A DNA stretch of 64,000 nt from Saturnia japonica (Eukaryota; Arthropoda; Insecta; Lepidoptera; Saturniidae), in contig CM065320.1 of the NCBI GenBank assembly GCA_033032175.1, positions 1,488,001 to 1,552,000 of the forward strand, in the 5' to 3' direction. The translations under genes and the position numbers were made by a program. The notes under the pieces were generated by a model. That model was not told the origin of the DNA, did not search any database, and saw only the letters and a list, made by a program, of their open reading frames with translations. How positions within the stretch are numbered: the stretch's first letter is position 1; every line of letters begins with the position of its first letter. Positions 49,601 through 61,989 of this stretch are shown here, piece after piece.

Positions 49601-52600
49601 CCACGCCCCGTCCAATACGCTCAGGCGTTCCCCAAGGTTCGATCCTGGCTCCTAGCCTATTTAACCTGTACGTCAGTGACCTACCTCGACTCCCGGAGGT
49701 CGAGGTAGGGCTATACGCTGACGATACAGTCTTATATGCCTCAGATAGGAATAGATCCCACCTCAGACACAAAGTCCAACGCTCCGTGACCACTCTCGGG
49801 AAGTGGTTTAACGAGTGGCGTATAGCCGTTAATCCCTCGAAGAGCGCCGCGATGCTCTTCGATGCGGATTCGTCACAGATACCGTGGAAGCTTAAACCTG
49901 TTAAGCTCTACGATAATCCGATTCCGTATGTAAGAGAGACCAAATATCTAGGGGTAACCCTAGATAGTAGGCTCTCTTTTAGACCCCACATCCGTAAGGT
50001 TAGGAACAGGGCCGCGTGGGTCCTGGGCCGGTTGCATCCTCTGTTGTGTTCGGTGAGTAAAATGTCCACGCGACATAAGCTCACGCTCTACAAGACGTGT
50101 ATTCGACCAATTTTGACATACAGTTGCGCCGTGTTCGCACATATGTCCGAGTCGAGTTTCAAACGGTTACAATCGATACAGAATAGGTTCCTCTATCGTC
50201 TCACCGGGGCCCCGTGGTATGTTCGAAGCGTAGATCTCCATAGAGATATGGAGCTTCCTTCGATACATGCCTACGTTAAACAGCTCTCCCGTTCGTATTT
50301 CGACACCGCGTCGAACCACGCGAATCCGTTAATAAAAACAGCCGCCACTTATGTTCCGGCACCCACTGACATCCGGTGGAAACGCCGGCCGCGCAATATT
50401 TTTATTGATCCCGACGATCACATCGAAAATTCGAATAAATATTACACATCCGTCTCTCCAAACAGAGCGTGCCAGCGCCCACGCCCGCGTAACCACCGTT
50501 CTCTCCGCAGAGGGCGGGCGGTCAATTTCGCTCCAGCACACCCGTCACGTCCACCCTCTCTAGCGGTAACCCAAGCCTAGGTCCGTTCCTCGGTGTGAAA
50601 CCCTTGGGTCAGGCAACCGCCCGCGCGATACAAGTGACACTGTACGTGCATCACTTAGCTACCTACATACAACACTACACACGTATGAACATACACACGT
50701 GCACACCACACAGGTACATAGGTTCTGTGAGGGACCTTTTTTTTTCTTTTTTTACGCTAGTTAGTTAGCGCTAGTTAGTGTAGAAACATTCCGATTACTG
50801 AATACACATACGCACGGTTCCTTCCTTCCTCCCAGGAGGAAGGGAACGTGCCTATGTGTATATTTAGTTAGCTCGAATCGTAGGTGTAGGGATTCGAATA
50901 GATCGCGACCTATTTGCGAACGCGACGACCGCCCGAGCCGAGGTCCGGCCACTTTGGCACCCTCGTGCGAGTCGTCCACAAAACTTTCGCGGCTGAGTGC
51001 CCTCTGCGCTCGCCCCCAAGTCCGGTGAAGCTGTAAAAGCCGCAGCGGCTTTAGGGCCCCTAAGGCTAACAGTGTAGTCAGTTCTAAAAAAAAAAAAAAA
51101 AAAAAACCTTGAAGGATGCATTCGTGAAAGTAACCTCGATACTCTGTCTGAATAAACCACGAATATTAAACTTTTGGACTATTATTCCACAAGACCCACA
51201 AGTTTTAACAATATATTACACTACATCTATGGTACTATTACGTAGTGTTAGAAAACTGGAAAATTTACTGTAACCGTGTCTACTGTAAATTTAAGGTAAC
51301 TTATACTTTTATGTACATAATATTCGGATATTCTCTTCGTTTAATTCGATATCAGTATTAATATATTTTTTTACATATTTCATTGTTTATATATAAATAG
51401 AATCATTTCTATCACGTGCGCTCGTTTATCATGATAATAAAATCAATGCTGAGTTGTTGATCAACTTGATGGATTATTCAATAACCAACTATGTATTATA
51501 ATTAAATGAACAAATATAATAATAATTATAAATAACTAAATAAACAAAAAATTAAAGTAATAAATGTGAAGAATTTTTTTTATGGAGTTGGAATCGAGCG
51601 CATCGAGTTTAATTGAGCCCGAATTGCGTGAATACTTTTATATTATATATACAATATGGAATTACATTTATCAGGGCTGAACTAAATGAATTCGTCACGT
51701 CTTGACACATTAATTAATTAAATTAATTGGATTCGACGATGTAACACTGATCAACGCTAAGCTTAGCTTAGACGGTCTTCTGAAATCGAATTGAAAAGCG
51801 AATAATAAAATTACTTAAAATAAAGAAATGGATATTTACAACACATAGATGCTGCTAGTTGCGCCCGCGGCTCCGCTCGCGTGGATTATAAAAATAACAC
51901 TGCAACTTTGGTTTTTATTTCATTTGCGCAAAATCATAAACATGTTGTTTTGTTTTTAAAAAAAGAAGGATTTTTGTATATACTTTCATATGCATTTAGT
52001 AAAAAGCTGTTGTTTTGACATTACATACAGACACCTCATTTTTATTATTGGTATAGATTTCTATAGTAGGTACCTAAAGATTTCACACATACCTTTACGA
52101 AAACATATAAAATTGTATGAATCTATACTCACTTGCGAAAGCCTTTTTTGGAAAGACTGGCACTTATATGGACGCCTTAGTGTTTAGAAAAAAAAATGTA
52201 CATTTTTGCCGACAATATAAGTTTTAGAGTACATTTGTATAGAGGTGAAAAAAGTAGCTCAAGTCATAATTAAACACGTGGCAGCAAATAGGAAATTAAA
52301 TTAATCTATACAATGAATAAAATTGAAGTGTCTGTTTGTAATGTCAAAATAACAGTTTTTTTACTAAATGCATATGAAAGTATATACGATACTTAAAACA
52401 AAAAGTCTATTTTTAAATTTTTGTCTGTCTGTCTGTTTGTTCCGGGTAGGTAATCTCTGAAACGGTTGTACCGATTTTGACGGGATTTTCACTGATAGGT
52501 AGATGATGATATAGGGAACAACTTAGGCTACTTTTATTTTAGAAAAAGTTAAGAATTTGTAGTTAACTCAATATTAACAGAGATCTTCACTATCCAACAG

Positions 52601-55600
52601 CGTTACTATTCCTTCGTTTAAGGGCTCTTTGTGCGTTACGCATTATTATATAATTCCACACAGTAGTTGTAACATAACTTCGTCTTGTTTAGATAGGAGG
52701 AGGAGACAGGGGTTTTAATTAATATCTTTGCCTTTTAAGTTCTCTTCAAAATGATTATAATCTTAAGTACTAAAGGCTGTTTTCAATAACCTATCTATCC
52801 GTTGTTTCAGTTACTAAAGATAGACAGATATAATCTTTTGTCCTTACCTTTTTTCAACAACCTACCAATGGATAGTTTTTCTTATCTACATATATTCACA
52901 TTCTATCGCTTGGGTAGTTAAGAAGAAAGCCGATATTTGTCCTAAGTTAAAGAAGTACTTGTTACAAATATGTACTGATCGGGGATAATATCAGATATGT
53001 TATTGAAAAGGGCTGTAAGATTATTTAGGTAAAACTATCGAATTATATGCCTACTCTTTATTATCAGTCTTAAATATAACGTAAAATTTAAATAAGTTGT
53101 AATGTTAAATTATATCATTAATATTTTATAGGTATAATAGTCAACCACAATATCACCTGATGTAAGAGAATATTTGGTCGAACATGGTAACACGTTAAGT
53201 CTAAAGGTAGGTAGGTACTGGCTTTCAAGTGCAGATACCGGAACACAATTATGTTATAGGTGCTGGGACGGAGTAAAGGTCCAAGCCCGGTTAAGCTGTT
53301 AAAGCTGTAATGTAGCTCAAAAGCTTTATCTTAGCTGGTTTAAAGTATTCTTATAAACTATGAATTTTACAAGTCGTACATCTTTCTCACACGTATTTTT
53401 CATAAGGTTCGTTCGTGACTTGGTGAACTGGGGTTAATTTCGATAAACGGTCTATTTTTTTTTTTTTTTTTCTTATTATGTATAATATCTGAGCGACCGA
53501 ACGTCTTATAAACAAAAAAAGACAAAAACACCTATCTTTGTAAACTTGGAATGTAAAACATTATCTAAATGCAAAGTTTCATCGAAATTGTTGGAGCCGT
53601 TTCCGAGAAACCAATTATATATTACCAATACAAGAATTGCTCACTTAAAGTACAAGATAAATGTAAAAGTTTGAATGTTTGTTACTCAAAAACGACTGAA
53701 CGGATTTGGGTGAAATTTGACACACATATAGTTTATAACGTGGATGACTACATAGGGAACTTTTTATCCTGGTAAATGCCATGGCTTAACGATTGTTATC
53801 AGTTTATGCCGTTTTCCGATATCCACGCGAAGTCGCGGGTACAGCTATTGCTCAATAATTTGGTTGTACGCAGGGCCAGTACGTTGATAATATGTCTGTA
53901 GGCTGATACAAATTTTTATTATATCTTTCTGGTTTGCAGGTCTGTTTGCCCAGCTTGGTGTTTACGTATGGAATCTTCCTGCAACAACTAGTAGACCTTG
54001 AAGTTCCGTTATGGCTCGGCCTAACTGCACCCACCCTCTACATTTTAACGTACGGCCTTTCACGTAAGTTTTGATGACAATGAGTTTCTAGTTTAATTCG
54101 GTCAACGATTTTACAATTTTTTATTTAGGGCGAACTTGCTTTGTAATATTCTCTTTCTAATTTATCGACCAACTTTCCACGGACTCCACCGCGCGTTACG
54201 GCAATAGCAACGCACCCGTTTAGGATTTGTTCTCGTTTCCAGTATACGGTACAGCTTGCCATTTTGCTTGAAGTTTATGATTACTGCAATAAATTACTGG
54301 TGTTACTGTGGTGGTTACCGTACATTGAAATATATATATTTCTAACATTATTCCGTATCCATTGAGTCAGCGGTCAAATTTTTAGGATCTTTATCAAGAA
54401 TTAACACCAATAGGAACTTATTGATCATACCTACACATGTAATGCGTATAACTCTATTGGTTTACGCAGGCGCACGCCAGTAAAGCTCCCAGTCGGCATG
54501 AATTTTTCCGACTATTACAGCCAATTTATTACACTGATGAAAACTTTATGAAATTCCGTTCGACGGTTTTTGAGTTTATCACGTTTAGACACCTGATAGG
54601 CAGACGTGGCGGCGGGAGACTTTGTTTTATTATAGTACTAGTTAATAAAGAAAAGTAAATAATAAAAATAATAATAATAGTTAATAAAGCCTGCGGCTTC
54701 GCTCGCGTGAACGACAGAATGCCATCGATTGGGTACATACGGGAATCTTGCTACCCCTGCTCCCGGTTATTTTAAAGACAAAAATGCTTTTTGTGAGGTT
54801 TCTTTAGAAGATAGATATATACTCTCGCGGACTTTTTTGTAGGTCTTTTTAATGCCTACAATTATTATGAAGTACATTAATTTGATATAGGTATCTCTGA
54901 TGGTTTACTCAGCGTAAATTTAAAATGATCCACTGTGACCAGCTTTTTTATTTACGCTAAACTCGAATCTATCTATACAATTAATAAAATTGATGTGTCT
55001 GTTTGTAATATCAAAATGACATTGTTTTACTAAATGCATATGAAAGTATATACGATACCTATAACAAAACATCAATTTAATTTTTTTTTGTCTTTCTGTC
55101 TGTATTTTCCGGGTAATCTCCGAAACGGTTGAACCGATTTTAACGGGACTTTCATTGGTAGATAGCTGATTTAATACGAAGTAACTGGGCTACTTTTATT
55201 TTGGAAAAAGAATTAGGGTTCTGTACAAATAAAAAAAAAAGTTGGTTTGGTGAATCAATTTGGGTGCTCAAAATGGCTTACGCTGAGTAAACTTTATGAG
55301 ATATAGCAAACTAATGTACTAAATACTTATAGACATTAAAAGGACCTACAAAAAAGTCAGCGAGATTGTATATCTATTTTTTAAGAAACACCCACAATAA
55401 GCATTTTTATATTTAAAATAGCCGGGGCAGAAAAACAAGATACAATGATTTTATATTTCGTAGCATATAAAAACTTTGTCTATTTAGATTAAATAAAATT
55501 AATTTTACATATCGGTGATTACAGAATGTTGGTGCAGGGAAGCGGCAGATTCTTGGGGTGGGAGAGTGGGATACCGTGTAATGGCCACTATAGGCCTCAT

Positions 55601-58600
55601 GGTTGTTGTTACAAGTCTGCTCATCTGTGCACTCGTGCCGTACAGTCTACAGCCATTTATTTACGGAATAATGGGAGGTTAGTATACATATTAGGTTAGT
55701 TATATACTGTTAAATATATTATTTATTTGTATATATATATATGTACTAGCTGTGGCCGCGACTTCGTCCGCGTAGTATATTTCGTGTATGGGAAACAGCA
55801 ACTAACTAAATAAAAACCTCCCCTCACTTCATTCTCATCTTGCGGTATTTCACCGGTAAGTATAATCTTTGAGAATTACCAACTAAAAATCATTTTAAAC
55901 GTTAACCGTCCTATACGAAAAGCTAATTTTATCTAATAAATTTATTTCTATAAATCATTATTATCCAGAGCATAATTATTAACGCTTATATAGTAGTTAT
56001 ACATAAATATCTGTATAGTGCAATTGAATAAAAATCTTGATAGCGCAAACACCAACCAACGACATCTATCATAGAACATTTAGATCGAATAGCTGATATT
56101 TTTAATTATTTTAAACATTTAAAAATTTCTTAACGGTCACCATCTCATCTCGGCGGTCACAACCAGTATCCTTCAAGGATAATAATTTCATAGTACTATT
56201 TTAATGTTGCAGCTGTCATACTACCTTCAAAATACCATATAAATCGAATTATCGTGTCTGTGGAAAAACTCAGCAGGCAGTAACGCGCGTTTCCAGCACG
56301 TCCGTATCGACGTATCTTCGCTTTTTTGTCGATACAAACTCAAATGCAACGCGCAGAGGACGCGCTCAAAAACGCGCGTCGTCAGCTCGTTCGAAAAACT
56401 TCGTGTGCATAGGCTCCCTAATACCGGTCAAATACCGGAAGGTGAGATTGAGGTGAGGGGAGGTTTTTATTTAGCTTCTGTTTTTCATACACGAAATATA
56501 CCACGCAGGCGAAGTAGGCTCGCCAACTATTACATGGGACCTAAAAAACACACACGGCGAACCGTGGATGTACATTAGTACACCTCTGCCTAACCCTTCG
56601 GGGATACAGGCGTGATGGTATGTTATGAAGTCAGGGGCACAGCTAGTTATAAATATAAGTGCTTGCCGAAAATATTGTTATGTGTGACAATAACTAACAA
56701 ATCAATTTCATGATAATTTAAACCAAGCCGTACAGCGCCATCTATGAATACTTCTGGAAAATAAAAAAAACATTCGTTTCCACACAGCACAAAGAGTATT
56801 AGCCATGCGGTTCCATTTAATGCCTTTTTTGAAAATTATGTAAAGAAAAAAATATTTGAATAAAAGATGAATTTTTAATAAAAGATTCACTTTGTTTCAC
56901 TAAATATGTATTTTAAATATATTACAATACTAGCTGTTCCCCTGACTTCGTTTGCTAGATTACATTAGAAACACATTAGAAAACATCAGTATTTAGTATT
57001 TTATGTATTAAACTTTCAGATAATATTATACTAACTGTGTTCCACAGTTTCATCCGTGATTATATTATTCGAAAAACACCGTGATTAATTTAATAAATTA
57101 AATAAATAAATAATTGTTCTTCCCGCAAGTACAAACTATTTTAATTTTTCATTGTCTCCTGAACTATGTGTCCAAATAGCATACTCTAAAGAGCGAATTT
57201 AACTTTATAAAATTGTCTTTATGATGAAGTAACTTTTGCTTGTAAGGATTAATATGCCATGTCTAAAAATATAGCGTATAAATCACTTTTTAATTTTCAA
57301 CAAATCTTTGTCACAAAATACCTTATTACGGTTTATATATAAGTGATAGGCATATTATGCTATCGCTGACTTGTTTTTTATATATACTACGGACCAATAT
57401 TATTGTAGAACGTTGTATTTCCGTATCTTTAACATTACGCCAGCGCACGCGGTTAAAGCAGTTCGGGAGGGCCTTGACTTCCGACTCACGTAACAAAAAT
57501 AGATATTTAAGGCTATCTGAGAGTTGTAGCCTAATGTTAAATAGGAATCTGAATCCGACTGGTAGTTCCAGAGATTAGCGTGTTTATACAAACAAACAAA
57601 AAACTTTTCATCTTTATTATATTAGTATAGATTATGTTAGTAGGATATAATGACAATAATATAGCAGGATAGGGTAGTATTACGTAGTACAGATTATATA
57701 GAATAGCAGGATAAAATTGCATTTTATTTATATTAAAGTTACGGTGTTATTCTTGATGGTTATCCACGTATATATACATATATTGTAGTCTAAAATATAA
57801 ACCTTGATAAATTTGTCACTCGGAGCGTAGATGTTAGATTGTATATGCTAACCACAAACATAAAATGATAACAGCGGTTAAGTTATGACTTTTACCAGTA
57901 CAAAACATATCTTAGGTGTTAATCCAGATTATATAGACTATCCGTGAGCCAATTTTCATCCAAATCCGTTCTGCCGTTTTTGCCTGATTGAGTAACAATC
58001 ATCCAAACATAAACTTTGAGATTTATTATATTAGTAACTAGCTGTGCCCGTGGCTTCACTCACGTGGACTACAAAATGCCTCCGCGAATCTTACTCCCCC
58101 GCTCCCGGCTATTTTAAAGATAAAAATGCTTATTGTGGGTGTTCCTTAAATGATAGACGTATACTCTCCCAGACTTTTTTTAAGGTCTTTTTAATGTCTA
58201 CAATTGTTTAGTATTCACCATGACCAGTTTTTTTTATTTGTGCGGTACCCTAATTCTTTTTCTAAAATAAAAGTAGTCTAAGTTACTTCCTATAAATTCA
58301 GCTATCAGTGAAAGTCCCGTCAAAATCGGTTCCACCGTTTCGGAATTTACCTCAGACAGACAGACAAAAATTAAAAAAAATGGGTGTTTTGTTATATACC
58401 TTCATTTAGTAAAAAGCTGTTATTTTGACATTATAAACAGACACTTCAATTTTATTAATTGTATAGATATAGTAAGATTGGGATTTTTGAAGCTGCACAA
58501 CGCTCTCTGTTGGTGTACAGATAAAACTTTGTTCATAAGTATTGTCTCGCTGAAAATTGGATCTTTTTTGAAGTTTTTCTTTTGTATTCTTTGTATATGC

Positions 58601-60618
58601 TTAATGACCTCCGAGTCACCTAGAAGTGGTCTAAGTTTTTGATGAGTGAGTGAGTGAGTGTGTCAGTGAATGATAAAAATGCTACTTTTCAGACCCTAAT
58701 AACTCAAGAAATATTATAAGTTCATATAAAATTTGGGATTCTAGGTTTTCAAGGGAGGTTCTTAACTTTGTATTTTTAATAGTATTTCACTTATAGATGG
58801 GTCGTATGGAGCTCGAAATGGTTCGTGTAAATATACACAATGACCGGCGTTGCCCGTTCCGAACTAGGCTTGATAAACTGCCGTTTGTGTAGATCTCGGC
58901 AATACGATTCGCGATTCGCGATTCGCTAGCGGACGCGCGGGCATAGCTAGTATTAAAAATATTAGAATACATCATCATTGTATTAAATTTCATATTTGTT
59001 TTTCAGGGCTTGGATCATCTTTGATATCTGCTCAAGTGGATGCAGTCATTTTTGATACATACGATTCACGTCTTGGACTGATTCGAGGGATATCTTTAGC
59101 CGGTCAGGCTATTGGGCAATCACTATTTCCCCATTTAATGACGGCACTTATAGATCACTATGGATACTCACATTCATTTATTGTCTATGCTGCAATAATA
59201 CTCCAGACGTTACCAGCAATTATGCTTCTAAGAGTTGATGATACGATTAGAAGACCAGTCTCCTTCTCCAGATATTCTGACTTAGCTAAAACTTACGCAA
59301 TATTTAGTAATGAGGGCCTAGATAATAATTATTATACAACGGAATTGCAACTTCACGATTTAAGTAAAAAATGTTGGAAAAGTCCATCGGATGACAACTT
59401 GTATCGGGAAGTAGATGGTAACGATGACGAAGTTGGTTATGACAATGAAAATGCAACTATAACCCCACCTCCAAGTCCAGAAGAAAAAAGAAGAAATATC
59501 TTTGGAGTTGAAATATTACCAGAAATACCTGAAGAGAGCGAAGAGGAAGAAGATGAACACGACTTGTCCGAAAGAGATATGAACAAGAATAAAAAGAGAC
59601 TAAGCGTTGCTATCAAAAGACTGAGTACCTTAGGTGACAGTTTAGGTGATTGTATAACAAATCAAATTAGAAAAGATTCCCATCAAAGTGAAAATGGTGA
59701 AATTAAAGAATATTCCGAAGTTGAAGTTACTTATGATAACATTTCCCCAGTCACAGATATACAAAGAGAGAAAATATTTAACTCGTTTAGTTTTCGTTGT
59801 CAATCTGCTTATGCTAGTATGCGAAGGAAAATATGGATGCCGTCATATAGAGTATATAGAATACGAAGAAGGATGCAATATTTTATGTACAATATCAATG
59901 ATACATTTATAAAGCCTTTGACTAGATCTTTGTCTTGTTGGAGATTTTACCCTTCATTAATACTTGCCTTTGCTAAACTCAGTTTAACGGGAATAACTTT
60001 AGTCTTTATGCCAATTATGGGAACTCTAATGAAACCGAACATATCAACGAGTGATACAAATTTTTTGATGTCTTTATATGGTTTTACATGGATTTGTTTT
60101 CTGCTAAGTACGCCTTGGTTGGGTCAAACGCCAAAGAGAAATTATAAATATGTTGCATTACTTGGTTTAATTATTTCGACAGCTGGTTGCTTTTGTAAGT
60201 TATTTTCGTTTATAAATTCTCATAATAGATATAATTAGTGTATTTTATGTGTTTTTCTTTATTTACAGTGTTGGCCGAAGCCTATAATCATGACACATTT
60301 TCCATCGGTTGCGTCGTAGCTGGATTTGGTTACGGTGCAGTAACTTCGTGCTGGGAGACAGCGATTCAAGATTATGTTGGTGTCAGAAAGTGGCCGAAAA
60401 TTCATAGCACTTTAGAAACAGTATCGGCTATATTGTATACTGTATTTGTTGTGGGAATATCATTCATTTTAAATGAAGAAGGAGGTTTACAATATTCTTT
60501 GTTTATTCTTGGCATGATATTGTTTGTCATAGCAATCGTTTGGCTGATAATAGCAGCAGTTTCAATATATCTTACAAAAGTAAGATCAATGAGGCTTGGT
60601 AGGCGTTTGTTGTTTTAA
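40645..60618 (+). CDS. SLC16 (monocarboxylate transporter)-like MFS protein, five coding exons
   Basis: Coding exons 40645-40713, 53940-54063, 55525-55677, 59007-60194 and 60269-60618 (TAA); all phases agree and give 627 residues. Expected to be a 12-span plasma-membrane solute carrier. The N-terminal half shows SWRWPLLLSVVFLN joined to VCLPSLVFTYGIFLQQL (span 1), the short loop to GGRVGYRVMATIGLMVVV, and GLGSSLISAQVDAVIFDTYD...RLGLIRGISLAGQAIG, which resembles the SLC16 span 4-5 region. A cytoplasmic loop of about 200 residues with an acidic run (EIPEESEEEEDEHD) separates the halves. SLC16 proteins often have a long central loop. The first exon is short and was found by its phase-0 donor (aac|gttcgt), so it is the least certain. 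The usual SLC16 PDGGWGW motif is not seen. Substrate unknown. Intron 1 (13.2 kb) holds a 5-kb tandem duplication. Confidence 0.78.
41410..42330. mobile_element. Long-TIR element carrying a minisatellite
   Basis: Ends are inverted copies around AAATAAAAACCTCCCCTCAC (about 41417 and, reversed, 42257-42281). A related copy at 55747-56520 shows still longer inverted arms. The interior is expanded by a minisatellite at 41762-42065. Confidence 0.6.
41762..42065. repeat. Minisatellite of ATCTCGACRGTCACC-like units
   Basis: About 15-18 units of roughly 15-18 bp with variants of atctcgacagtcacc. The related element at 55747 has only one or two units, so the array expanded here. The left breakpoint of the 5-kb duplication (41810) falls inside it. 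A second copy of most of the array is at 46868-47123. Confidence 0.75.
43160..43255. repeat. Three about-31-bp tandem repeats before the LINE (copy 1)
   Basis: Three units containing TATAAAGCGGGTAGGAC (the last reads ATAAAAGCGGATAGGTC) spaced 30-33 bp. They lie just left of the LINE target duplication. The same array recurs at 48218-48313. Confidence 0.75.
43266..46048 (+). mobile_element. Jockey-type LINE, 5'-truncated (copy 1)
   Basis: 2,783 bp from the truncation point to a 21-base A tail, flanked by a perfect 10-bp target duplication CCTTGAAGGA (43256-43265 and 46049-46058). It contains the linker after the endonuclease, a reverse transcriptase and the 3' UTR. The endonuclease is missing. 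Poly(A) tail and target duplication show target-primed insertion of a truncated transcript. Confidence 0.88.
43278..45522 (+). pseudogene. LINE reverse transcriptase with frameshift (copy 1)
   Basis: Frame 1 (43278-44525, 415 codons) starts in the pre-RT linker and holds LRKAPGPDGIRNEVLRLLPD, SYRPISLLNTLGKMYERIL, PPEQFGFR and VFFDVAKAFDKVWHEGLIYK. Frame 2 (44527-45522) continues with RSGVPQGSILAPSLFNLYV, the catalytic YADDT, WRIAVNPSKSA and KYLGVTLD, then the thumb region. The break is at tatatatagag (44518-44528), explained by extra TA units (net +1). The pattern suits the Jockey clade. The endonuclease is absent, so the copy was dead on arrival in addition to the shift. Confidence 0.9.
46797..46867 (-). 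mobile_element. Helitron-like family A 3' end, cut by the duplication junction
   Basis: CTAG (46797-46800) and the hairpin zone, then truncation at the junction with copy 2. The complete counterpart is 51855-52057. Confidence 0.7.
48324..51106 (+). mobile_element. Jockey-type LINE, 5'-truncated (copy 2)
   Basis: Second copy, offset 5,058. The target duplication CCTTGAAGGA is at 48314-48323 and 51107-51116. Because the flanks are duplicated too, this copy arose by segmental duplication and not by a second insertion. Confidence 0.88.
48336..50580 (+). pseudogene. LINE reverse transcriptase with frameshift (copy 2)
   Basis: Same two frames (48336-49583 and 49585-50580), same TA-expansion frameshift and same predicted residues as the copy at 43278-45522. 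Confidence 0.9.
51855..52057 (-). mobile_element. Helitron-like family A, internally deleted copy
   Basis: Minus-strand element from A|TCTATACC (52057) to CTAG (51855-51858), keeping only about 200 bp. The right breakpoint of the 5-kb duplication (51926) lies inside it. Confidence 0.7.
52305..52550 (+). mobile_element. Helitron-like family A, 3'-truncated copy
   Basis: A|TCTATACAATGAATAAAATTG at 52305, followed by family sequence as far as ttttattttagaaaaag. Confidence 0.65.
53650..53846 (+). mobile_element. Helitron-like family B copy
   Basis: Contains aaaagtttgaatgtttgtt, a middle block on ctgaacggatttgggtg, and an end cgcgaagtcgcgggtacagCTAT (CTAT at 53843-53846, mutated terminus). It ends about 95 bp before a transporter exon. 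Confidence 0.55.
54683..54960 (-). mobile_element. Helitron-like family A fragment, reverse
   Basis: Contains the 3' hairpin zone and caaaaatgctttttgtgagg, then tggtttactcagcgtaaat. The 5' part is missing. A plus-strand copy begins at 54972. Confidence 0.6.
54972..55441 (+). mobile_element. Helitron-like family A, 3'-truncated copy
   Basis: A|TCTATACAATTAATAAAATTG at 54972 through cacccacaataagcattttt, losing the hairpin and CTAG. It ends about 80 bp before a transporter exon. Confidence 0.7.
55747..56520. mobile_element. Long-TIR element, related to 41410-42330
   Basis: Left arm gcgacttcgtccgcgtagta ... aaataaaaacctcccctcac and a right arm that is its inverse (gtgaggggaggtttttattt ... catacacgaaatataccacg). 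The inverted arms total about 80-90 bp. The left tip resembles a Helitron-like end (ctagctgtggccgcgacttc), so the element may be a compound of two types. Confidence 0.6.
57880..58037 (-). mobile_element. Helitron-like family B piece, reverse
   Basis: Contains the blocks gtttttgcctgattgagtaa, catccaaacataaactttga and atttattatattagtaa. Its 5' tip abuts the CTAG of the next copy at 58038. Confidence 0.5.
58038..58467 (-). mobile_element. Helitron-like family A copy, reverse
   Basis: From TCTATACAATTAATAAAATTG (read on the minus strand from 58467) to a hairpin CGTGA-gtgaag-CCACG and CTAG at 58038-58041. Slightly shortened inside. Confidence 0.72.
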
Positions 60619-60743
60619 ATTTTTGTACAATATTTGTTTATGTACATGTCTACTCTGTCCTTATATTATTGTTATACAATTATACATCGTGTATAGTTGC
60701 GATAATTGTAAATTATGTAGATAAGAATTTTTAATATATGCTG

Positions 60744-60749
60744 AATAAA
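60744..60749 (+). terminator. Poly(A) signal of the transporter gene
   Basis: AATAAA about 130 bp after the TAA at 60616-60618. Confidence 0.6.
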
Positions 60750-61084
60750 TTATTATTTTACATTAAACCAATGCCATTTTATCATAAACCCTTGTCATAG
60801 GTAAACCTGATTGTGGGGTGTCTTCAAGGTGTTCGGATATGTGTCGAGGTTTTTAATGATCGATATAAACTTGTAGACACTACTATTATGGTAAAAGTAA
60901 TGGAGATTGATAACATAATACTTACTTTATAAATATGACGAAGTAAAGAAAATTTTACTATCAAAAGGTTATTATAGGATGAATCATTATGTAAATGATA
61001 GCGATGTCTGGAAGAGACTCCCTCTTTGTGCACCCGCTAAATTATTATTATTGTTTTATATTAACACTTTTGTATAGTTGGAAA

Positions 61085-61210
61085 AAAAAGATAAACCGGA
61101 TCGAGTTTCTTACCGGTTCTTCTCGATGACTGGGATATTTTCCGAACCAGTAGTAGTGTAAGATGTTCATAGGTGCTTCCTCAGGGCCTAAATTGAATAA
61201 AGATTTTTAG
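61085..61210 (+). repeat. Lepidopteran SINE/LINE tail repeat
   Basis: Blocks gatcgagtttcttaccgg, gaaccagtagtagtg and ttgaataaagatttttag. Same family as 8530 and 26890. Confidence 0.5.
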
Positions 61211-61989
61211 ATTTGATTACTCTGTATAGGTATAAAATATGTATAAATACTTAGATATAGAAGACTTATTTTCATGGTATTAGCTAGTATTATATTTGAA
61301 GTCCATCTCATCTGATGTAGATATATTGTTGCTTGAAGATGTGAAGAATCCAATTCGAACGAGTTATCTGTTACAGCTGCCGGAATACACCGATAAGTCC
61401 TTGGTTAAAGATTTTTCACCTTGAGTCTATACTCTACCATAAGAACAGAAGTTCAGCATTACTATCATATCACCAATTTATAGTTACCTATGAAGTTTTA
61501 CTTGATTAAAACCCGAGCTCATGATAGAATTCGAACCGGCATTCTTCAATGTATATCGTGACCGAGTCGTTATCGCCTCAAACTATGATATACTTCAAAT
61601 AATGTGTACTTATAATGTTTTGTGATATTTAGTAATTTAACCATATGTGTACAGTTCAGACGTGGTAATAGTTGAAACCTTCAGAGCACATAAAAATATA
61701 TTCTTTAAAACCTCTTTTTAAATATACTAAATCAGCGGAACTAAATCTATTAACCACTCTGTCTGTACATACAACAACACTGTGCGTACAAGTCTGGTCG
61801 TCAAACCGATCATAGTCGTGAAAAATACTTCTCTCGTAGACGAAATGTTATAGATATATGATTTTAGTGTCCCTTATTCGTTTCATCGCGCTCAAATCAC
61901 AACAGTACTAAAGAAGTTATAACTACTTAAAAAAAGGATAATATTAGAACTTAGGAAATAGTGAATATAAATATACTTAATAGAAATTT

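Larger units (their letters stand above)
46868..51925. repeat. 5,058-bp tandem duplication, copy 2
   Basis: Direct head-to-tail repeat of 41810-46867. Copy 2 continues on its right into the rest of the Helitron-like copy (to 52057), which copy 1 lacks. The original locus is therefore left flank + one unit + right flank. Confidence 0.92.
40714..53939. other. Transporter intron 1 with tandem duplication
   Basis: 13.2-kb intron. In order: low-complexity DNA with a CRE-like TGACGTCA (40929-40936); a long-TIR element with minisatellite (41410-42330); two copies of a 5,058-bp unit; a Helitron-like copy (51855-52057); a 3'-truncated Helitron-like copy (52305-52550); and a family B copy (about 53650-53846). 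Apart from the duplicated LINE no coding sequence was found. Confidence 0.6.
55678..59006. other. Transporter intron 3, built of repeats
   Basis: Contains the long-TIR element (55747-56520), Helitron-related pieces from about 56930 to 57620, a family B copy (about 57880-58037), a family A copy (58038-58467) and a further CTAG-ending repeat (CTAG at 58947-58950). No coding sequence seen. Confidence 0.55.

Noticed and set aside
41810..51925. Two independent LINE insertions
   Set aside because: Identical truncation, target duplication, frameshift and flanks show one insertion followed by duplication or an assembly repeat.
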